Assembly: GCF_032229285.1 (NCBI RefSeq)
Contig: NZ_CP135084.1
Coordinates: 1,798,001 to 1,862,000 of the forward strand
Origin: Rheinheimera sp. MMS21-TC3
Lineage (GTDB): Bacteria > Pseudomonadota > Gammaproteobacteria > Enterobacterales > Alteromonadaceae
DNA: 64,000 nucleotides
Direction: 5' to 3'
Shown here: in pieces, positions 31,937 through 43,893 of the stretch
Layout of the letters: every line of letters begins with the position of its first letter
Numbering within the stretch: the stretch's first letter is position 1
Notes under the pieces: generated by a model
What the model was told of the DNA's origin: nothing
Database searches by the model: none
Seen by the model: the letters and a program-made list of their open reading frames with translations, nothing else
Translations under genes and position numbers: made by a program

Positions 31937-32179
31937 TTAGGCGTTATCCGTCGACTTTTTTAGCAAGCCTTTAGCTTTACGTTGTAAACTAAACAACATA
32001 GCGATAAGCATCCCAAGCACAATGCCTAATAGTAAGAATATTAGCGCTATATCAACAACACGAAGAGGCATACTGACTATAAGTAAGTTAAGTTCAGTAA
32101 GTTGTTGATTAATTGAGCCAAACATTATCCCGAGGAAAATTAGGGATAAAATAAAAAGTATAAAAAGTATTCTGCGCAA
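31937..32179 (-). CDS. lapA: Lipopolysaccharide assembly protein A
   Basis: LapA (YciS, DUF1049) is a small inner-membrane protein that works with LapB in LPS control. The 80 residues contain two transmembrane helices (RILFILFILSLIFLGIMFGS and VVDIALIFLLLGIVLGMLIAM) and a short basic tail (SLQRKAKGLLKKS). It follows ihfB by 42 bases and precedes lapB by 4, matching the order in E. coli relatives and Vibrio/Shewanella. Length is slightly below E. coli's 102 but usual for the group. Identification is by synteny plus hydropathy. Confidence 0.9.
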   Translation of the reverse strand: MRRILFILFILSLIFLGIMFGSINQQLTELNLLIVSMPLRVVDIALIFLLLGIVLGMLIAMLFSLQRKAKGLLKKSTDNA

Positions 32180-32221
32180 GTGTAGCTCCGTTTACGCCCG
32201 ATACCTAATAATTAAAGGTGA

Positions 32222-32506
32222 TCAGATGTTATTTATTACTCTGTCACGTAATTCTTTTCCTGGTTTAAAGTGTGGTACGTATTTACCGTCTAATTCTACT
32301 TTTTCACCGGTTTTAGGATTACGTCCAACACGTGGTGCACGATAGTGTAACGAAAAGCTACCAAAACCACGAATTTCAATACGCTCGTTACTAGATAACG
32401 ATTGTGCCATTTGCTCTAGAATTTCTTTAACTGAGGCCTCAACATCTTTGACCTGAATATGGGGGAAATCAGTAGCTAATTTTTCAATTAATTCAGACTT
32501 GGTCAT
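32222..32506 (-). CDS. ihfB: Integration host factor subunit beta
   Basis: IhfB pairs with IhfA to form the DNA-bending nucleoid protein IHF. The start is ATG 32506, with GGAGGG just upstream; the frame extends further back but that part is not homologous. The resulting 94 residues match E. coli IhfB in length and show the HU/IHF fold: [11 protein letters not shown], the body [14 protein letters not shown] and the DNA-intercalating arm [14 protein letters not shown]. It lies directly downstream of rpsA as in most gammaproteobacteria. Confidence 0.96.
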   Translation of the reverse strand: MTKSELIEKLATDFPHIQVKDVEASVKEILEQMAQSLSSNERIEIRGFGSFSLHYRAPRVGRNPKTGEKVELDGKYVPHFKPGKELRDRVINNI

Positions 32507-32570
32507 AGACCCTCCAGCATAGTTGCAAATTATTAAAGCAGGAGGCAAATGCCCCCTGCCTTGCTAGCAA

Positions 32571-34250
32571 TTAATCCTGCTTTTGAGCAGCTTTAAATGC
32601 ATCAGCCATAGCGTTACTACCAAAATCAGCTTCTTCTTGCTTCTTATTGACAGTTTCCATAGCTTCTTTTTCTTCGACTTCGAACTTAGCTTTGATTGAC
32701 AGGCTGATTACGCGGTTTTTGCGATCAACACCCATTAAACGAGCTTCAACTTCTTCGCCAACTTTTAGAACAGTAGAGGCATCTTCAGTACGCTCACGCG
32801 CAATATCAGATACACGGATATAACCTTCTACTGCGCCTTGCAACATTACTGTAGCGCCTTTAGCGTCAACGGCAGTTACTTCACCTTTAACGATAGCACC
32901 TTTTTTGTTGTCGGCAAGGTAATCGTTAAATGGATCTTCATCCATTTGCTTGATACCTAAAGAAATACGCTCGCGCTCTGGGTCAACTTGTAATACAACA
33001 GCGTGTACTTCGTCGCCTTTCTTGAAATCACGAACGGCTTCTTCACCAGTTGCGTTCCAAGAAATATCAGATAAGTGTACTAAACCATCGATACCGCCGT
33101 CTAAGCCGATAAAGATACCAAAGTCAGTGATTGACTTGATCTTACCGCTAACACGATCGTTTTTGTTGAAGCCCTTAGCAAATTCTTCCCAAGGGTTAGC
33201 TTTACATTGTTTCAGACCTAAAGAAATACGACGACGTTCTTCGTCAATTTCTAGAACCATAACTTCCACTGAATCACCTAAGTTAACAACTTTAGATGGG
33301 TGGATGTTTTTGTTAGTCCAATCCATTTCTGAAACGTGTACTAAACCTTCAACGCCTTCTTCGATTTCAACGAAACAACCGTAGTCTGTCAGGTTAGTTA
33401 CGCGACCAGTGATGCGAGCACCTTCTGGGTAACGAGAAGCGATAGCAGCCCATGGATCTTCACCCATTTGCTTAAGACCTAAAGAAACACGTTGCTTCTC
33501 GCGATCAAATTTTAATACTTTAACTGGGATTTCATCACCCACGTTAACAATTTCGCTTGGGTGCTTAACGCGCTTCCATGCCATATCTGTGATATGTAGT
33601 AAGCCGTCTACGCCACCTAAGTCTACGAAAGCACCGTAGTCAGTTAAGTTTTTAACAATACCCTTAACTTCCATGCCTTCTTCCAGAGTTTCTAACAACT
33701 GGTCACGTTCATGGCTGCTTTCTGATTCGATAACAGCACGGCGTGAAACAACAACGTTGTTACGCTTCTGGTCTAACTTAATGACTTTGAACTCAAGATC
33801 TTTGTTCTCTAGGTGCAAAGTATCGCGTACTGGACGTACGTCAACTAATGAACCCGGTAAGAATGCACGAATACCGTCAACTTCAACTGTGAAACCACCT
33901 TTAACTTTACCAGTGATAACACCGATTACAGTTTCTTTTTCTTCACAGGCTTTTTCTAAACGTACCCAAGATTCATGACGCTTAGCTTTTTCGCGAGATA
34001 ATAAAGTTTCACCGAAACCATCTTCAATCGCGTCAAGTGCTACATCAATGATATCGCCTACGCTTACTTCGATTTCACCGTTTGCCGCTTTAAACTGCTC
34101 TACAGGAATAGCCGCTTCAGACTTAAGGCCAGCATCGACCATAACAACGTCTTTTAATATAGCAACAACTGTACCTTTAACGATAGAGCCAGGACGGGTT
34201 TCGATTGTGTTGAGGCTTTCCTCAAACATTTGTGCAAAATTTTCAGTCAT
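32571..34250 (-). CDS. rpsA: 30S ribosomal protein S1
   Basis: S1 brings mRNA to the 30S subunit. The 559-residue protein (E. coli 557) has six S1 OB-fold repeats, visible as recurring G-x-V-x-x-x-x-D-Y-G-x-F-V blocks: [35 protein letters not shown] and [18 protein letters not shown] for repeats 3-5. ATG 34250 is used ([12 protein letters not shown], as in E. coli); upstream codons in frame are not homologous. The upstream sequence has only a weak AAGTGA as ribosome binding site, in keeping with E. coli rpsA, whose leader lacks a strong one and is autoregulated by S1. It lies between cmk and ihfB. Confidence 0.97.
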   Translation of the reverse strand: MTENFAQMFEESLNTIETRPGSIVKGTVVAILKDVVMVDAGLKSEAAIPVEQFKAANGEIEVSVGDIIDVALDAIEDGFGETLLSREKAKRHESWVRLEKACEEKETVIGVITGKVKGGFTVEVDGIRAFLPGSLVDVRPVRDTLHLENKDLEFKVIKLDQKRNNVVVSRRAVIESESSHERDQLLETLEEGMEVKGIVKNLTDYGAFVDLGGVDGLLHITDMAWKRVKHPSEIVNVGDEIPVKVLKFDREKQRVSLGLKQMGEDPWAAIASRYPEGARITGRVTNLTDYGCFVEIEEGVEGLVHVSEMDWTNKNIHPSKVVNLGDSVEVMVLEIDEERRRISLGLKQCKANPWEEFAKGFNKNDRVSGKIKSITDFGIFIGLDGGIDGLVHLSDISWNATGEEAVRDFKKGDEVHAVVLQVDPERERISLGIKQMDEDPFNDYLADNKKGAIVKGEVTAVDAKGATVMLQGAVEGYIRVSDIARERTEDASTVLKVGEEVEARLMGVDRKNRVISLSIKAKFEVEEKEAMETVNKKQEEADFGSNAMADAFKAAQKQD

Positions 34251-34360
34251 ATTCACTTTTTCAGTTAAGTGCACCACAGATCATCATGTTCGTGTGGGGT
34301 TACTAAATTTACCTGTTAAATCCATTTAGCAGGCTGTCCAAAATGTGGTTTAAGCGTGAT

Positions 34361-35050
34361 TTATACTAATGCAGGGAGTTTTAAACCTGCATAATCCAGC
34401 ACCTCTGCCAACACTTGTTCAATTGATTTATCAGTGGAATCTAGGATATAAGCATCTGCAGCGGGTTTAAGCGGTGCAGTAGCACGATTAATATCGCGCT
34501 CATCTCTTGCCTGAATTTCACTCAAAAGGTCGCTGATATTAACATCATGGTCTTTGGCTTTCAACTCTAAATATCTGCGATTGGCGCGCTCTTCAGGGGT
34601 AGCGGTTAAAAATATTTTAACGATGGCTTTTGGAAACACGACTGTACCCATGTCACGACCATCCGCAACTAGGCCGGGTGCTTCGGCAAAAGCCCGCTGT
34701 CGGCGTAATAAGGCTTCTCTTACTCTTGGTAATGAGGCTATGGTTGAGGCTACCATACCAACCTTTTCTGTACGGATAGTATTAGTGACATTTTCACCCT
34801 CTAAGATGATGCGAATATTGCCTTGTTCGTCACTGGTAAATTGAACATCTAAATGTGCGGCTAAAGGCTGTAAAGCGTCTTCATCATCGTATGCGATATG
34901 GTGATGCATAGCGGCGAGTGCAAGTACCCGATAAATAGCACCACTGTCTAGTAGTTTCCAACCCAATCGTTGAGCTAATAAACGGCAGATAGTGCCTTTC
35001 CCCGATCCTCCGGGTCCATCAATGGTAATCACAGCTGCGTTATGTGGCAT
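34361..35050 (-). CDS. cmk: Cytidylate kinase
   Basis: Cmk phosphorylates CMP and dCMP using ATP. The 229-residue protein (E. coli 227) carries the P-loop GPGGSGKGT near residue 13, the CMP-binding block [15 protein letters not shown], the family insert region, [15 protein letters not shown], and the lid arginines in [16 protein letters not shown]. It lies between aroA and rpsA as in many relatives. A 110-base gap separates it from rpsA, which probably has its own promoter and leader there. No damage is seen. Confidence 0.96.
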   Translation of the reverse strand: MPHNAAVITIDGPGGSGKGTICRLLAQRLGWKLLDSGAIYRVLALAAMHHHIAYDDEDALQPLAAHLDVQFTSDEQGNIRIILEGENVTNTIRTEKVGMVASTIASLPRVREALLRRQRAFAEAPGLVADGRDMGTVVFPKAIVKIFLTATPEERANRRYLELKAKDHDVNISDLLSEIQARDERDINRATAPLKPAADAYILDSTDKSIEQVLAEVLDYAGLKLPALV

Positions 35051-35136
35051 CCTACCCCCTTGGCTATAGTGCTTTTACAATGCTTAAATTTAAAATCGCC
35101 GTATTATACAGTTTTTAAAGTATAAGTTCTTGGTTT

Positions 35137-36420
35137 TTACCCCTGAGCTAACTGTTTAAAGACATTAAAATAGTTAGGAAATGTTTTAGTCGTACAATCT
35201 GGATCTTCAATGGTAACTGCAGTATCACTAAGCGCCACTAAAGAAAAACACATCGCCATACGATGATCGTTATAGGTAGCGATACTGGCATGTTTAAGCT
35301 GACTAGGTGGGCTGATTTTTAAATAATCAGTGCCTTCTTCAACTGTTGCCCCTACTTTTCTTAGCTCGGTTGCCATAGCCGCTAAGCGATCAGTTTCTTT
35401 TACTCGCCAGTTATAAACATTGCGAATAATAGTATCGCCTTTAGCAAACAAAGCAGTGGTAGCAATAGTCATAGCAGCATCAGGTATAGCATTATAATCG
35501 CGGTCGATACCAGTCAAAGTGTTACGCGTAACCTTAATGTAGTCTTCTCCCCACTCTACATCGGCGCCCATTGCCTCTAAGGCATCTGCAAAATAAATAT
35601 CACCTTGGACCGCATTTTTACCAATACCTGTTACCGTTACGCTACCGCCTTTAATAGCCGCTGCAGCCAAAAAGTAAGAGGCCGATGAGGCATCGCCTTC
35701 AACTAAACATGCCCCTGGTGATTGATACTGTTGCTGGCCTTTAATGCTAAAGCTTTTATAGTCATTATTTATGACAGTGACGCCAAAACGCTGCATTAAT
35801 GCTAAGGTAATATCAATGTAGGGTTTAGACACTAAGTCGCCAATAATGCTAATGTCACTATCGCTTTTTAATAACGGTGCCACCATTAACACTGCAGTTA
35901 AAAATTGGCTAGATATAGAGCCATCAATAGCAATTTGACCACCATTTAATGGTTTGCCGTTTATTTGTAAAGGAGGAAAGCCTGCTTGTTGCAAATAATT
36001 AATATCGGCTTGCCAACCAGCTAAAGCATCGACTAAATGGCCAATAGGCCTTTCATACATGCGCGGCTCACCGACTAAAGTAACGTTAACATCTGATGCC
36101 GCTAAAGCTGCTGTCAATGGCCGCATAGCGGTACCGGCATTGCCTAAAAATATTTCTAAGGGTTGGTCACTTTTAAACAGGCCGCCTAAACCTTGCATAA
36201 CACAATGGGTACGACAGTCGGATAACTGATAATTAACCCCTAGTCTGGTTAAGGCATTAAGCATATGCTTCACATCATCGCTATCAAGCAAATTACTGAT
36301 GTTAGTTTCACCTTGGGCCAAAGCAGCCAGTAGCAATACTCGATTAGAAATACTTTTAGAGCCAGGTAAATGTACTACACCTGATATAGCACTGATGGGA
36401 GTTAAGGTTAAAGTCTTCAT
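35137..36420 (-). CDS. aroA: 3-phosphoshikimate 1-carboxyvinyltransferase (EPSP synthase)
   Basis: AroA joins phosphoenolpyruvate to shikimate-3-phosphate in aromatic amino acid synthesis. The 427 residues equal the E. coli length. Motifs: [18 protein letters not shown] (substrate lysine and serine, residues 19-36), [16 protein letters not shown] (91-106, the class I form with Gly-Asn-Ala-Gly-Thr-Ala-Met-Arg, predicted glyphosate-sensitive), PYIDITL, and [24 protein letters not shown]. It overlaps the serC end by 4 bases (ATGA), so serC and aroA are coupled, a well-known arrangement. Confidence 0.97.
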   Translation of the reverse strand: MKTLTLTPISAISGVVHLPGSKSISNRVLLLAALAQGETNISNLLDSDDVKHMLNALTRLGVNYQLSDCRTHCVMQGLGGLFKSDQPLEIFLGNAGTAMRPLTAALAASDVNVTLVGEPRMYERPIGHLVDALAGWQADINYLQQAGFPPLQINGKPLNGGQIAIDGSISSQFLTAVLMVAPLLKSDSDISIIGDLVSKPYIDITLALMQRFGVTVINNDYKSFSIKGQQQYQSPGACLVEGDASSASYFLAAAAIKGGSVTVTGIGKNAVQGDIYFADALEAMGADVEWGEDYIKVTRNTLTGIDRDYNAIPDAAMTIATTALFAKGDTIIRNVYNWRVKETDRLAAMATELRKVGATVEEGTDYLKISPPSQLKHASIATYNDHRMAMCFSLVALSDTAVTIEDPDCTTKTFPNYFNVFKQLAQG

Positions 36421-37517
36421 CCGTTAACGCGCTCAAATTCTTGCATAAAGCTAATTAACATTTGTACGCCCTCTATAGGCATAGCGTTATAGATACTAGC
36501 ACGCATGCCACCGACCATACGGTGACCTTTAAGTGCTAATAAGCCATGGTGTTCAGCTTGCTCTAAAAAAGCGTCATTTAATCTGTCGTCAGCTAACAAA
36601 AATGGCACATTCATCCACGAGCGATAAGCAAGATCGACATCATTATGATAAAAATCACTTTTATCAATAAAATCATAAAGTAGAGATGATTTTTTTTGGT
36701 TACGCGTTGCCATTTCAGTTACGCCACCTTGTTGTTTTAACCATTTAAAGACTAAACCGGCTAAATACCATGCAAAGGTAGGTGGTGTGTTATACATGCT
36801 GTCGTGTTCAGCCGCTAAACGATAATCTAAAACTGAGGGAATACTGTTATTTGCTGCAGGTAATAAGTCTTCACGTACTATGGCTATGGATAATCCTGAT
36901 GGGCCAATATTCTTTTGAGCACCGGCATAGATAATACCGTAGCGGCTAACATCTATTGGCCGTGACAATATAGTCGATGACAGATCTGCAATGATAGGTT
37001 TATCAGTAGTAGGCAAACTGGTGAACTCTAAACCATCAACGGTTTCATTTGGGCAACAGTGAACATAGTTTGCTGCAGAGCTTATTTGCCACTGCTCTGG
37101 CGCAACTAAACTGCGTAGGCCCAAATCAGATTGGCAACGAATATCGATAGCCTTGATCTGACCATATTTTTCAGCTTCAGCAACGGCTGATTTAGACCAA
37201 GCACCTGAGATAAAGTAATCAGCACCCTGCTCTGATTTATTGCCATTTGTAGGCTGGAGTAAGTTTAATGGCACTGCCGAAAACTGGCCGCGGCCACCAC
37301 CATGCATAAACAGCACTTTGTAGTTTGTAGGAATATTTAGTAAGTCTCGCAGGTCTTGCTCAGCTTGCGCTGCCATAGATACAAAACTATCACTGCGATG
37401 ACTAACTTCCATCACCGAGCAACCTTGTTGTTGCCAATTTAATAGCTCTTGTTGTGCTTGTTGCATAACAGCTGCGGGCAACATAGCTGGACCGGCACAA
37501 AAATTAAAGCTAGTCAT
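36417..37517 (-). CDS. serC: Phosphoserine aminotransferase
   Basis: SerC makes 3-phosphoserine from 3-phosphohydroxypyruvate with glutamate and also serves pyridoxal phosphate synthesis. The 366-residue class V aminotransferase (E. coli 362) begins [15 protein letters not shown], has [17 protein letters not shown], the stretch [20 protein letters not shown] and the PLP lysine in [13 protein letters not shown] near residue 195, and ends with [12 protein letters not shown]. It precedes aroA with a 4-base overlap, and lies downstream of gyrA behind a strong terminator, so its promoter should lie in or near the 37518-37585 gap. Confidence 0.96.
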   Translation of the reverse strand: MTSFNFCAGPAMLPAAVMQQAQQELLNWQQQGCSVMEVSHRSDSFVSMAAQAEQDLRDLLNIPTNYKVLFMHGGGRGQFSAVPLNLLQPTNGNKSEQGADYFISGAWSKSAVAEAEKYGQIKAIDIRCQSDLGLRSLVAPEQWQISSAANYVHCCPNETVDGLEFTSLPTTDKPIIADLSSTILSRPIDVSRYGIIYAGAQKNIGPSGLSIAIVREDLLPAANNSIPSVLDYRLAAEHDSMYNTPPTFAWYLAGLVFKWLKQQGGVTEMATRNQKKSSLLYDFIDKSDFYHNDVDLAYRSWMNVPFLLADDRLNDAFLEQAEHHGLLALKGHRMVGGMRASIYNAMPIEGVQMLISFMQEFERVNG

Positions 37518-37538
37518 TATTTACTCGCTCCTAAAACT

Positions 37539-37566
37539 AAAAGCGAGCACTATTGCGCTCGCTTTT
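37539..37566. terminator. Terminator between gyrA and serC
   Basis: AAAAGCGAGC (37539-37548) and GCTCGCTTTT (37557-37566) form a perfect 10-bp stem with an 8-base loop and T-runs on both sides. On the minus strand it ends gyrA transcription. Confidence 0.8.
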
Positions 37567-37585
37567 TTATATTTAATAACAAGGG

Positions 37586-40258
37586 TTATTGGGCTGGATC
37601 TTCAGTTTCGTCAGCATCTTGAATAACATCATCTGACGCATCTGTAGCTGTGGTATCAGCATTAACTTCTGTATCTTCTGCTATTATTTCAGTTGTTTCT
37701 GCCTCAGCTGCAATTTCTTCTTCGCTTAATTGAATTTCATCAATTCTTGCTAAACCAACCACTTTCTCTTGGTCTATAGTACGAATTAGAATGACGCCTT
37801 GGGTGTTACGACCAACCTCAGACACTTCGCTAACACGGGTACGTACTAAGGTACCACGGTTAGAAATCATCATAATTTCGTCCATATTGCTTACTTGGGT
37901 CGCACCAATCACTAAACCGTTACGCTCAGAGACTTTAATAGATACCACACCTTGAGTAGCACGGTTTTTAGCAGGGTATTCAGATAATGCAGTACGCTTA
38001 CCGTAACCATTTTCAGTAACCGTTAAAATGGGGCTATCGCCATTAGGAATAATTAACGAGACAACAGAACCGCCTTCACGTAAACGGATACCGCGTACAC
38101 CTGTGGCGGTACGGCCCATACTACGAACTTGCTCTTCAGCAAAACGTACTACTTTACCGTCATCTGAGAACAACATAATTTCATTGCTACCGTCAGTTAA
38201 ACCAACATCTATTAGGTGATCACCTTCATTAAGGTTAACCGCAATAATACCGTTAGCGCGTGGACGAGAGTACTCAGTTAATGCTGTCTTTTTAACAGTA
38301 CCATTTGCTGTTGCCATAAAGACGTATTTACCTTCTTCGTATTCACGAACCGGTAAAATGGCGTTAATACGTTCACCATCTTCCAGTGGCAGTATATTAA
38401 TAATTGGCTTACCGCGAGCAGTACGGCTAGCAAGTGGTAATTGATACACTTTCAGCCAATACATACGGCCTCGGGTCGAGAAGCATAAGATGGTATCATG
38501 AGTACTAGCTATAAGTAGTTTATCTACAAAGTCTTCATCTTTTACGGTTGTTGCCGCTTTACCTCTACCGCCACGACGCTGAGCTTCGTAGTCAGATAAA
38601 GCTTGATACTTGGCATAACCTAAGTGAGAAAGCGTTACAACAACATCTTCTTCAGTAATTAAATCTTCCATGTTGATATCAAGCATATTATCTTGAATAT
38701 CAGTACGGCGCTCATCACCATATTGGGCTTTAGCGGCTTCTAGCTCTTCACAAATTACTTCCATTAAACGCGCCGGCGTATTAAGAATGTGTAAAAGTTC
38801 TGCTATAAGTTCTAATAACTGTTTATATTCGTCTAGAATCTTTTCATGTTCTAAACCAGTAAGTCTATGTAGACGTAAATCTAAAATAGCTTGGGCTTGT
38901 TGTTCAGTTAAGAAATATTGGTTATCACGAATACCAAAGTGTTCTTCTAACCACTCAGGACGAGCGGCATCTTGGCCAGCGCGCTCAAGCATGGCACTAA
39001 CATCGCCTAATAACCAACCGCGCTCAACTAAACTTACTTTAGCTTCTGCTGGGCTGTTTGATTTTTTAATTAGCTCGATAATTTCATCAATATTTGCTAA
39101 AGCAATCGCTAGGCCTTCTAAAATATGTGCTCTATCGCGAGCTTTACGCAAATCAAATACGGTACGACGGGTAACCACTTCACGACGGTGTAAGATAAAG
39201 CATTCTAACATGGCTTTTAAACCAAGCAGTTTAGGTTGGCCTCTATCTAATGACACCATATTAATGCCAAACACCGCTTGCATCTGGGTATTGCGGTACA
39301 GCTGATTTAGCATAACTTCTGATGATTCACCGCGTTTAAGCTCTATAACAATGCGCATACCGTCTTTATCAGACTCGTCACGTAATGCTGAGATACCTTC
39401 GATGCGTTTCTCTTTTACTAGCTCGGCTATTTTTTCAATTAAACGGGCTTTGTTAACTTGATATGGGATCTCATTAACAATAATGGTTTCACGACCAGTG
39501 TTTTCATCCGTTTCTATTTCGGTTTTAGCACGAATATAAACTTTACCGCGGCCTGTGGCATAGGCTTCTTCAATACCTTTGCGACCATTAATAATACCGG
39601 CAGTTGGGAAGTCTGGGCCTGGGATATGTTGCATTAGTTCATGCAACTCTATATCGGGGTTAGCTATAATGGCTAAGCAGCCATTAATCACTTCAGTAAT
39701 ATTATGTGGCGGAATATTGGTCGCCATACCTACAGCTATACCAGATGAACCGTTAATTAATAAATTAGGGATCTTAGTGGGCATAACTTCAGGGATCAGC
39801 TCTGTACCATCATAGTTAGGTACAAAGTCGACGGTTTCTTTATCAAGATCAGCTAATAACTCATGAGCAATGCGTGCCATTCTTACTTCGGTATAACGCA
39901 TTGCCGCTGCAGAGTCGCCGTCAACAGAACCAAAGTTACCTTGGCCATCAACTAACATATAGCGTAATGAAAAAGGCTGAGCCATACGAACTATTGTATC
40001 GTAAACAGCACTGTCGCCGTGTGGGTGATATTTACCAATAACGTCACCTACCACACGGGCAGATTTTTTATAGGCTTTATTCCAATCATTACCCAGTTCT
40101 TTCATCGCAAATAATACGCGACGGTGAACCGGTTTTAACCCATCCCTTACGTCTGGTAAGGCACGGCCGACAATGACACTCATTGCATAGTCGAGGTAGG
40201 AGTTTTTTAGCTCATCTTCGATATTAATAGGAACTATTTCTTTGGCCAGATCTGTCAT
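37586..40258 (-). CDS. gyrA: DNA gyrase subunit A
   Basis: GyrA cuts and reseals DNA in the supercoiling gyrase complex. The 890 residues include the N-terminal breakage-reunion domain with catalytic Tyr122 (AAMRYTEVR), the quinolone-region sequence [14 protein letters not shown] with Ser83 and Asp87 intact (E. coli numbering coincides), which predicts the quinolone-sensitive form, the coiled-coil middle, and the C-terminal beta-pinwheel containing the GyrA-box [14 protein letters not shown]. The end is a long acidic tail (about 45 residues rich in Glu, Asp, Thr, Ala), somewhat longer than in E. coli (875). It diverges from ubiG. Confidence 0.97.
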   Translation of the reverse strand: MTDLAKEIVPINIEDELKNSYLDYAMSVIVGRALPDVRDGLKPVHRRVLFAMKELGNDWNKAYKKSARVVGDVIGKYHPHGDSAVYDTIVRMAQPFSLRYMLVDGQGNFGSVDGDSAAAMRYTEVRMARIAHELLADLDKETVDFVPNYDGTELIPEVMPTKIPNLLINGSSGIAVGMATNIPPHNITEVINGCLAIIANPDIELHELMQHIPGPDFPTAGIINGRKGIEEAYATGRGKVYIRAKTEIETDENTGRETIIVNEIPYQVNKARLIEKIAELVKEKRIEGISALRDESDKDGMRIVIELKRGESSEVMLNQLYRNTQMQAVFGINMVSLDRGQPKLLGLKAMLECFILHRREVVTRRTVFDLRKARDRAHILEGLAIALANIDEIIELIKKSNSPAEAKVSLVERGWLLGDVSAMLERAGQDAARPEWLEEHFGIRDNQYFLTEQQAQAILDLRLHRLTGLEHEKILDEYKQLLELIAELLHILNTPARLMEVICEELEAAKAQYGDERRTDIQDNMLDINMEDLITEEDVVVTLSHLGYAKYQALSDYEAQRRGGRGKAATTVKDEDFVDKLLIASTHDTILCFSTRGRMYWLKVYQLPLASRTARGKPIINILPLEDGERINAILPVREYEEGKYVFMATANGTVKKTALTEYSRPRANGIIAVNLNEGDHLIDVGLTDGSNEIMLFSDDGKVVRFAEEQVRSMGRTATGVRGIRLREGGSVVSLIIPNGDSPILTVTENGYGKRTALSEYPAKNRATQGVVSIKVSERNGLVIGATQVSNMDEIMMISNRGTLVRTRVSEVSEVGRNTQGVILIRTIDQEKVVGLARIDEIQLSEEEIAAEAETTEIIAEDTEVNADTTATDASDDVIQDADETEDPAQ

Positions 40259-40446
40259 AAAACGCTAATTTCCCTTAAATCAGATAGATAACTCGCTTTT
40301 ATCTGTATTATCTAGTGCGAGGCAACACGTGATTCTACCACATAAAATTAAGCTTGCCATGTTTCAGTGCTAGCTTTAATTTGTGGATTAGTTTGCTGTA
40401 ATAGATCAAGGCTTTATAATAGGCAAAAATCTATAGGCAAACATAT

Positions 40447-41157
40447 ATGACCATTCATACTAATGTAGATCCAGCAGAAATTGCTAAATTTAATGATATT
40501 GCTTCACGCTGGTGGGATCCCGCCGGTGAATTTAAACCCTTACATTTATTAAACCCGGTTCGGCTAAGTTACATTAGTGACCAGGTGCAAGGCCTTTTTG
40601 GCAAAGCTATCATAGATGTTGGCTGTGGCGGCGGAATCTTAGCTGAAAGCATGGCTAAAGCCGGGGCGAATGTCAGTGGTATTGATATGGCTGAAGACTC
40701 GCTAACAGTAGCTAAACTGCATGCTTTAGAAGCGAGTGTAGAAGTTAATTATCAACAAAGTACCGCTGAAAGCTATGCAGCAGAGTATGCCGAACAATTT
40801 GATATCGTCACTTGTATGGAGATGCTTGAGCATGTGCCAGAGCCAATGTCAGTTATTCAAGCTTGCGCCGACTTAGCTAAGCCAGGAGGCTGGTTATTTT
40901 TTTCAACCTTAAATAAAAGCTGGAAAGCTTGGGCCTTAGCTATTGTAGCTGCAGAGCGTGTGTTAAAGCTTGTGCCGCAAGGGACACATGAGTTTGATAA
41001 GTTTATTCGTCCTTCAACTTTAATGCGCTTTATTGAACAAGCTGGCTTGGAAGTAGTTGACACTACAGGCTTACATTATAATCCTTTAACAGAAAGCTTT
41101 AAAACTGGCCCCGGTGTTGATGTCAATTACATTGTCGTCGCAAAAAAGCCAGAATAA
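40447..41157 (+). CDS. ubiG: Ubiquinone biosynthesis O-methyltransferase
   Basis: UbiG performs both O-methylation steps of ubiquinone synthesis on the membrane surface, using SAM. The 236 residues (E. coli 240) show the family start [22 protein letters not shown] motif [17 protein letters not shown] (residues 56-72), [20 protein letters not shown] and the substrate-loop region [24 protein letters not shown]. Divergent from gyrA and upstream of nrdAB, the same neighbourhood as in E. coli (gyrA-ubiG-nrdAB-yfaE), so context backs the call. Confidence 0.96.
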   Translation: MTIHTNVDPAEIAKFNDIASRWWDPAGEFKPLHLLNPVRLSYISDQVQGLFGKAIIDVGCGGGILAESMAKAGANVSGIDMAEDSLTVAKLHALEASVEVNYQQSTAESYAAEYAEQFDIVTCMEMLEHVPEPMSVIQACADLAKPGGWLFFSTLNKSWKAWALAIVAAERVLKLVPQGTHEFDKFIRPSTLMRFIEQAGLEVVDTTGLHYNPLTESFKTGPGVDVNYIVVAKKPE

Positions 41158-41548
41158 AATTTTATTTCTTTCCTTAATCCCCTCTTGCTTAGTGCAGGCT
41201 TATACTTGCATCAAGCTAAGGGGGTTAGTAGCTACTAACTCAAATAATTAAGCTTAACCAGATATTTTTTTTGCTATTGCAAAAGCTCGCTATGACTATT
41301 AACCTTGATTAAGTTGTCAAACTTATCTGTAAAATCTAAATATCACACCCTAATAAAAAAGACTTTGGCTCTAGCTTGCAACAATGCCTTTAACACACTA
41401 TATTGTGATCACTTTTTAGAATTCATCTATATGTTGTGTAAATCGGCAGCAGTAACTGCTGTTTTACTAGTCGTGCAACGCTGTTGTATAAGTCTTAAAA
41501 GACTAAGATGAAACTAAGCCACTAATTTAATAATGGAACTATGTAGCG
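41158..41548. other. 391-base intergenic region ubiG-nrdA
   Basis: No credible gene. An imperfect long hairpin (about 41179-41224, CCCC...GGGG with an inner GCTT/AAGC-TGCA stem) may end ubiG transcription. The right half holds the paired NrdR boxes described separately and presumably the nrdA promoter. A 68-codon frame at 41305 crosses these sites and is not believed. Confidence 0.7.
41394..41439 (+). promoter_or_regulatory. Paired NrdR boxes upstream of nrdA
   Basis: Two partly palindromic sites, CACACTATATTGTG (41394-41407) and CATCTATATGTTGTGT (41424-41439), match the NrdR pattern ACAC-N-TATAT-N-GTGT. Their TGTG ends are 31 bases apart (41404 and 41435), about three helical turns, the usual spacing for NrdR pairs. 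The repressor, with ATP/dATP, would shut down nrdAB when dNTP pools are high. Confidence 0.75.
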
Positions 41549-43831
41549 ATGACTCAATCTCTTTACGTGTCAAAACGTGACGGCCGCCGTGAACCCTTAG
41601 ACCTAGATAAAATCCACCGAGTTATAGACTGGGCCGCGGAAGGTTTATCTAATGTGTCGGTATCTCAAGTTGAACTAAAATCGCATATTCAGTTTTATGA
41701 TGGTATTAAAACAGAAGATATTCACGAAACGATTATTAAATCTGCCGCTGACTTAATTTGTAAAGATAGCCCTGACTATCAATACTTGGCAGCTCGTTTA
41801 GCTGTATTTCATTTACGCAAGAAAGCCTATGGTCAATTTGAGCCACCAGCCTTATATAGCCATGTAGTAAAAATGGTTAAAAACAACCGTTACGATAGCC
41901 ATATTCTTGAAGACTATAGCGAAGCTGAGTTAGTCCAATTAGATAGTTATATTGATCATAGCCGTGATTTAAACTTTAGCTACGCAGCTGTTAAGCAGCT
42001 AGAAGGTAAGTATTTAGTTCAAAACCGCGTTAGTGGTGAAATATACGAAAGTGCTCAGTTCTTATATATGCTAGTGGCAGCTTGCTTATTTGCTAACTAC
42101 CCTAAATCGACCCGTTTAGATTATGTTCGCCGTTTTTACGATGCTTGTTCACTGTTTAAATTGTCGTTACCAACACCAATTATGGCTGGTGTGCGTACAC
42201 CAACGCGTCAGTTTAGCTCTTGTGTTTTAATTGAATGTGATGACAGCTTAGATTCAATTAATGCTGCTTCTAGCGCTATAGTTAAGTATGTAAGCCAACG
42301 CGCTGGTATTGGTATTAATGCTGGCCGTATCCGTGCTTTAGGCAGCCCAATTCGTAATGGTGAAGCTTTTCATACTGGTTGCATTCCGTTTTATAAACAT
42401 TTTCAAACGGCTGTTAAAAGTTGCTCGCAAGGTGGTGTACGTGGTGGTGCGGCCACCCTATTCTATCCATTATGGCACTTAGAAGTTGAGTCATTATTAG
42501 TATTAAAAAATAACCGTGGTGTGGAAGAAAACCGTGTTCGTCATTTAGACTACGGGGTGCAATTTAACCGCTTAATGTATACCCGTTTAATAAAAGATGA
42601 CTATATCACTTTATTTAGCCCATCAGACGTACCTGGGTTATACGATGCATTTTTTGAAGATCAAGAAAAGTTTGAGCAGCTTTATGTAAAATACGAAGCC
42701 GATAGTAGCATTCGTAAAAAACGTATCAAGGCAATAGAGTTATTTACCTTATTTATGCAAGAACGTGCTAGTACAGGCCGTATTTATTTGCAAAACGTAG
42801 ATCACTGTAATACCCACAGCCCGTTTAATCCTAAAGTGGCACCGGTAAGACAAAGTAACTTATGTCTTGAAATTGCTTTACCTACTAAGCCTTTAAATAA
42901 CGTTAATGATCCTGAGGGCGAAATTGCTCTTTGTACCTTATCTGCTTTTAACTTAGGTGCCATTGAAGATTTATCTGAATTAGAAGAATTAGCAGAACTT
43001 GCAGTACGTTCGCTTGATAGCTTATTAGACTATCAAGACTACCCTATTCCAGCGGCTTACCATGCCACTATGAATCGTCGTACTTTAGGTGTTGGTGTTA
43101 TTAACTATGCCTATTATCTGGCTAAAAATGGCGTTAAATACTCAGATGGCTCTGCTAATGCGTTAACCCATCGTACTTTTGAAGCTATTCAGTATTACTT
43201 ACTTAAAGCTTCAAACAAATTAGCGAAAGAATTTGGTCCATGTTTAAAGTTTGCCGAAACTACTTATGCCGACGGTATTTTACCAATTGATACTTATAAA
43301 AAAGATTTAGATAAAATTTGTGCAGAGCCACTGCAATTAGATTGGGAACAGCTAAGAACACAAATAACAACTCATGGCTTGCGTAACTCAACCCTAACGG
43401 CGTTAATGCCATCAGAAACCTCATCGCAAATTTCTAACGCGACCAATGGTATTGAGCCACCTCGTGGCCACATTAGTATTAAAGCCAGTAAAGACGGTAT
43501 TTTAAAGCAAGTAGTTCCAGAGTATGAGCGATTAAAAGATCAGTATGAATTATTATGGGAACTGCCTAATAACGATGGCTATATTGCATTAGTGGCTATC
43601 ATGCAAAAGTTTGTTGATCAGGCTATTTCTGCCAATACCAGTTATGACCCAAACAAGTTTGGCGGCGGTAAAGTGCCAATGAAAGTGTTATTAAAAGATT
43701 TACTTACTGCTTATAAACTAGGTGTTAAAACCTTGTATTACCACAATACGCGTGATGGTGCTTCAGATATACAAGATGATATGCAAGCTGAGTCAGATGA
43801 TGACTGTGCAGGCGGCGCTTGTAAAATTTAA
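41549..43831 (+). CDS. nrdA: Class Ia ribonucleoside-diphosphate reductase, alpha subunit
   Basis: NrdA reduces ribonucleoside diphosphates to deoxy forms with the NrdB radical. The 760 residues (E. coli 761) start with an ATP-cone ([18 protein letters not shown]) that senses ATP/dATP. Catalytic cysteines are in place: Cys225 ([10 protein letters not shown]), the radical cysteine in [10 protein letters not shown] and the third in [11 protein letters not shown]. Radical-transfer tyrosines lie in [11 protein letters not shown], and the C-terminal redox pair is in [10 protein letters not shown]. It heads nrdA-nrdB-yfaE behind the NrdR boxes. A 10-bp hairpin (43838-43864, one mismatch) lies in the nrdA-nrdB gap. 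Confidence 0.97.
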   Translation: MTQSLYVSKRDGRREPLDLDKIHRVIDWAAEGLSNVSVSQVELKSHIQFYDGIKTEDIHETIIKSAADLICKDSPDYQYLAARLAVFHLRKKAYGQFEPPALYSHVVKMVKNNRYDSHILEDYSEAELVQLDSYIDHSRDLNFSYAAVKQLEGKYLVQNRVSGEIYESAQFLYMLVAACLFANYPKSTRLDYVRRFYDACSLFKLSLPTPIMAGVRTPTRQFSSCVLIECDDSLDSINAASSAIVKYVSQRAGIGINAGRIRALGSPIRNGEAFHTGCIPFYKHFQTAVKSCSQGGVRGGAATLFYPLWHLEVESLLVLKNNRGVEENRVRHLDYGVQFNRLMYTRLIKDDYITLFSPSDVPGLYDAFFEDQEKFEQLYVKYEADSSIRKKRIKAIELFTLFMQERASTGRIYLQNVDHCNTHSPFNPKVAPVRQSNLCLEIALPTKPLNNVNDPEGEIALCTLSAFNLGAIEDLSELEELAELAVRSLDSLLDYQDYPIPAAYHATMNRRTLGVGVINYAYYLAKNGVKYSDGSANALTHRTFEAIQYYLLKASNKLAKEFGPCLKFAETTYADGILPIDTYKKDLDKICAEPLQLDWEQLRTQITTHGLRNSTLTALMPSETSSQISNATNGIEPPRGHISIKASKDGILKQVVPEYERLKDQYELLWELPNNDGYIALVAIMQKFVDQAISANTSYDPNKFGGGKVPMKVLLKDLLTAYKLGVKTLYYHNTRDGASDIQDDMQAESDDDCAGGACKI

Positions 43832-43893
43832 TCGATTACTGCAGGCGAATTTTGCGTCTGCAGTTTGGTTTTATGACTAATTTAGGAAGAGAC

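Noticed and set aside
32950..33978. Plus-strand ORFs of 101-144 codons across rpsA
   Set aside because: They are antisense to S1 coding sequence, serine/threonine/proline-rich as expected for shadows of acidic protein genes.
41305..41511. 68-codon ORF between ubiG and nrdA
   Set aside because: It overlaps both NrdR boxes, has no good ribosome binding site and an unnatural composition.
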